DNA of 64,000 bases from positions 124,001 through 188,000 of the forward strand of contig NZ_JAGIPH010000005.1 in the NCBI RefSeq assembly GCF_017877135.1, in the 5' to 3' direction. Source of the DNA: Neorhizobium galegae. Its GTDB lineage: Bacteria > Pseudomonadota > Alphaproteobacteria > Rhizobiales > Rhizobiaceae. Under the pieces are notes generated by a model. The model saw only the letters and a list, made by a program, of their open reading frames with translations. It had not been told where the DNA came from and did no database searches. The position numbers and the translations under genes were made by a program. Each line of letters begins with the position of its first letter. Position 1 is the stretch's first letter. This document shows positions 62,653-64,000 of this stretch, in pieces.

Positions 62653-63062
62653 ACCAGCAACCCGACAATCATCACGAGGAGGCCGAGCAAGGAGCCCATC
62701 CAGACGAGCGAACGGATATAGGGGATGCCGGCCAGATAGAGCGGAATATAGGCAAGCCGGCACAGCAGCCACAGCCAGCCGCCGAGGAGGCCCCAGCCGC
62801 TCACATCGCTGTAAAAGGCAAGCGCCAGCACCAGGCCGACAAAAGCCGGATAGGTCTCACGCAGATTGGCCGAGGCGCGCTCGGCGCGCCCCGCCAGAAC
62901 CGATTTTGGCTTCAGGCTCTCATCCCGCGGCCCGGCATTCCATTTGGAGCCCAGCTCGCGCGTGGCCAGAAAGCCCTGCAGCATGATCTGGAAGACGAGA
63001 AGCACGACGCTGAGCACCAGGAGCGCCATATAGGGCGTCGCATGCGGCGCAATCGTATCCAT
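62649..63062 (-). CDS. MAPEG family membrane protein
   Basis: A 137-residue integral membrane protein with four predicted helices (about 10-32, 70-88, 92-108 and 118-137). The RAERASANLRETYPAFVGLVLAL segment, with its conserved arginine, glutamate and asparagine, is the MAPEG signature. Eukaryotic members are glutathione-dependent, but bacterial members of this group are mostly uncharacterised. AAGGAGG lies before the ATG. It follows sucB by 21 bases and overlaps the LysE-type gene. Confidence 0.93.
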   Translation of the reverse strand: MDTIAPHATPYMALLVLSVVLLVFQIMLQGFLATRELGSKWNAGPRDESLKPKSVLAGRAERASANLRETYPAFVGLVLALAFYSDVSGWGLLGGWLWLLCRLAYIPLYLAGIPYIRSLVWMGSLLGLLVMIVGLLV

Positions 63063-63083
63063 CTCGTCCTCCTTCTTCAGGTC

Positions 63084-64000
63084 TTAGAGATCGAGAACCA
63101 GACGTTCCGGATCTTCCAGGCTTTCCTTGACGCGGACCAGGAAGGTAACCGCTTCCTTGCCGTCGACGATGCGGTGATCGTAGGAGAGCGCGAGATACAT
63201 CATCGGGCGGATGACGATCTGGCCGCCGACGACGACCGGGCGGTCCTGGATCTTGTGCATGCCGAGAATACCCGACTGCGGGGCGTTCAGGATCGGCGAG
63301 GACATCAACGAACCATAGACACCGCCATTGGTGATGGTGAAGGTGCCGCCCTGCATGTCGGCCATGCCGAGCGAGCCGTCACGGGCTGCCTTGGCAAGAC
63401 GGCCGAGTTCCTTCTCGACGCCGGCGATCGACAGCTGGTCGGCGTCGCGGATGACCGGAACGACCAGGCCCTTGTCGGTGCCGACGGCCATGCCGACATG
63501 GCAGTAGTTCTTGTAGATGATGTCGGTGCCGTCGATTTCGGCGTTGACGGCCGGCAGTTCCTTCAGGGCATGCGTGACGGCCTTGGTGAAGAAGCCCATG
63601 AAGCCGAGCTTCACGCCGTGCTTCTTCTCGAACACGTCCTTGTAGCGGTTGCGCAGATCCATCACGGCCTTCATGTCCACCTCGTTATAGGTGGTCAGCA
63701 TGGCGGCGGTGTTCTGGGCATCCTTCAGGCGCTTGGCAATCGTCTGGCGCAGACGCGTCATCTTCACGCGCTCTTCGCGAACGGCGTCCTGGGTGGCGGA
63801 GGGTGCGCGCGGGGCAGCTGCAACCGGGGCAGGCGCTGCGGCGGCAGCAGCCGGAGCCTTGGCGATGGCGGCGATCACGTCACCCTTCAGCACCTGGCCG
63901 CGCTTGCCCGAACCATCGACGTCGGCGGTCGAGATGTTGTTATCGGCAGCAAGCTTTGCGGCAGCAGGCGCGGCCGGCATCGACGTGCCAGCCGAAGCCG
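63084..64000 (-). CDS. sucB: Dihydrolipoyllysine-residue succinyltransferase (E2), 5' end outside window
   Basis: The E2 core of 2-oxoglutarate dehydrogenase transfers the succinyl group to CoA. Only the C-terminal 305 or so residues are in the window; the lipoyl domain lies beyond position 64000. Visible are the peripheral subunit-binding domain ([29 protein letters not shown]), an alanine- and proline-rich linker, and the catalytic domain with [21 protein letters not shown] and the active-site [15 protein letters not shown] (H and D). The neighbouring lpdA and the family sequence favour SucB over the pyruvate E2. Confidence 0.95.
   Translation of the reverse strand, partial: ASAGTSMPAAPAAAKLAADNNISTADVDGSGKRGQVLKGDVIAAIAKAPAAAAAAPAPVAAAPRAPSATQDAVREERVKMTRLRQTIAKRLKDAQNTAAMLTTYNEVDMKAVMDLRNRYKDVFEKKHGVKLGFMGFFTKAVTHALKELPAVNAEIDGTDIIYKNYCHVGMAVGTDKGLVVPVIRDADQLSIAGVEKELGRLAKAARDGSLGMADMQGGTFTITNGGVYGSLMSSPILNAPQSGILGMHKIQDRPVVVGGQIVIRPMMYLALSYDHRIVDGKEAVTFLVRVKESLEDPERLVLDL

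Overview
The window is a continuous stretch of GC-rich alphaproteobacterial chromosome, most likely from the Rhizobiaceae (Rhizobium/Agrobacterium/Sinorhizobium group). The evidence is the ATP synthase F1 operon in the order atpHAGDC, a Shemin-type hemA, the NAD-dependent formate dehydrogenase set fdsGBA-fdhD-fdsD, the mcm/pccA/pccB propionate genes, lpdA close to sucB, and a RIME-like palindromic repeat. I see no rRNA, tRNA, CRISPR array, prophage or insertion sequence. Nearly all the sequence is intact coding DNA and no gene is clearly broken; only sucB is cut by the window edge.

Layout. 1-6 kb: a small unknown gene, a FAD monooxygenase, dxr, a TIGR03067-like small protein and methylmalonyl-CoA mutase. 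5.8-6.5 kb: a parDE toxin-antitoxin pair. 6.6-12.7 kb: a minus-strand run from pccB to pccA that encloses a DUF4160/DUF2442 pair, a YghU-type glutathione enzyme and two tandem paralogues of unknown function. 12.8-15.3 kb: a serine hydrolase and hemA, the latter with a perfect FNR/FixK box. 15.5-19.3 kb: a three-subunit molybdenum hydroxylase of the CO-dehydrogenase-like form II type. 19.5-28.1 kb: a lipoprotein, then tamA and a very large tamB. 28.3-31.6 kb: a soluble double-PAS chemoreceptor, cheW and an asparaginase. 31.6-40.9 kb: an OFA-family transporter and the formate dehydrogenase operon with a LysR gene at its head. 41-48 kb: an orphan HWE histidine kinase and a LysR-flanked cluster of lactate dehydrogenase, mandelate-racemase-type enzyme, aldehyde dehydrogenase and iron alcohol dehydrogenase. 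48-53 kb: atpHAGDC. 53-60 kb: a DUF4345 protein, priA and xerC diverging, a TraB/GumN protein, cytochrome b561 and a DUF2867 protein. 59.8-64 kb: lpdA, an SDR, a LysE exporter, a MAPEG protein and the 3' part of sucB.

Function. Propionyl-CoA carboxylase and methylmalonyl-CoA mutase feed succinyl-CoA into the TCA cycle. SucB and LpdA make succinyl-CoA there, and HemA draws on it together with glycine for haem. Formate dehydrogenase supplies NADH, and ATP synthase is encoded nearby. The least understood parts are the tandem paralogues beside pccA, the DUF4160/DUF2442 module, the form II molybdenum hydroxylase and the ADH/ALDH/racemase/LDH cluster. I found no convincing wholly new defence or mobile system.
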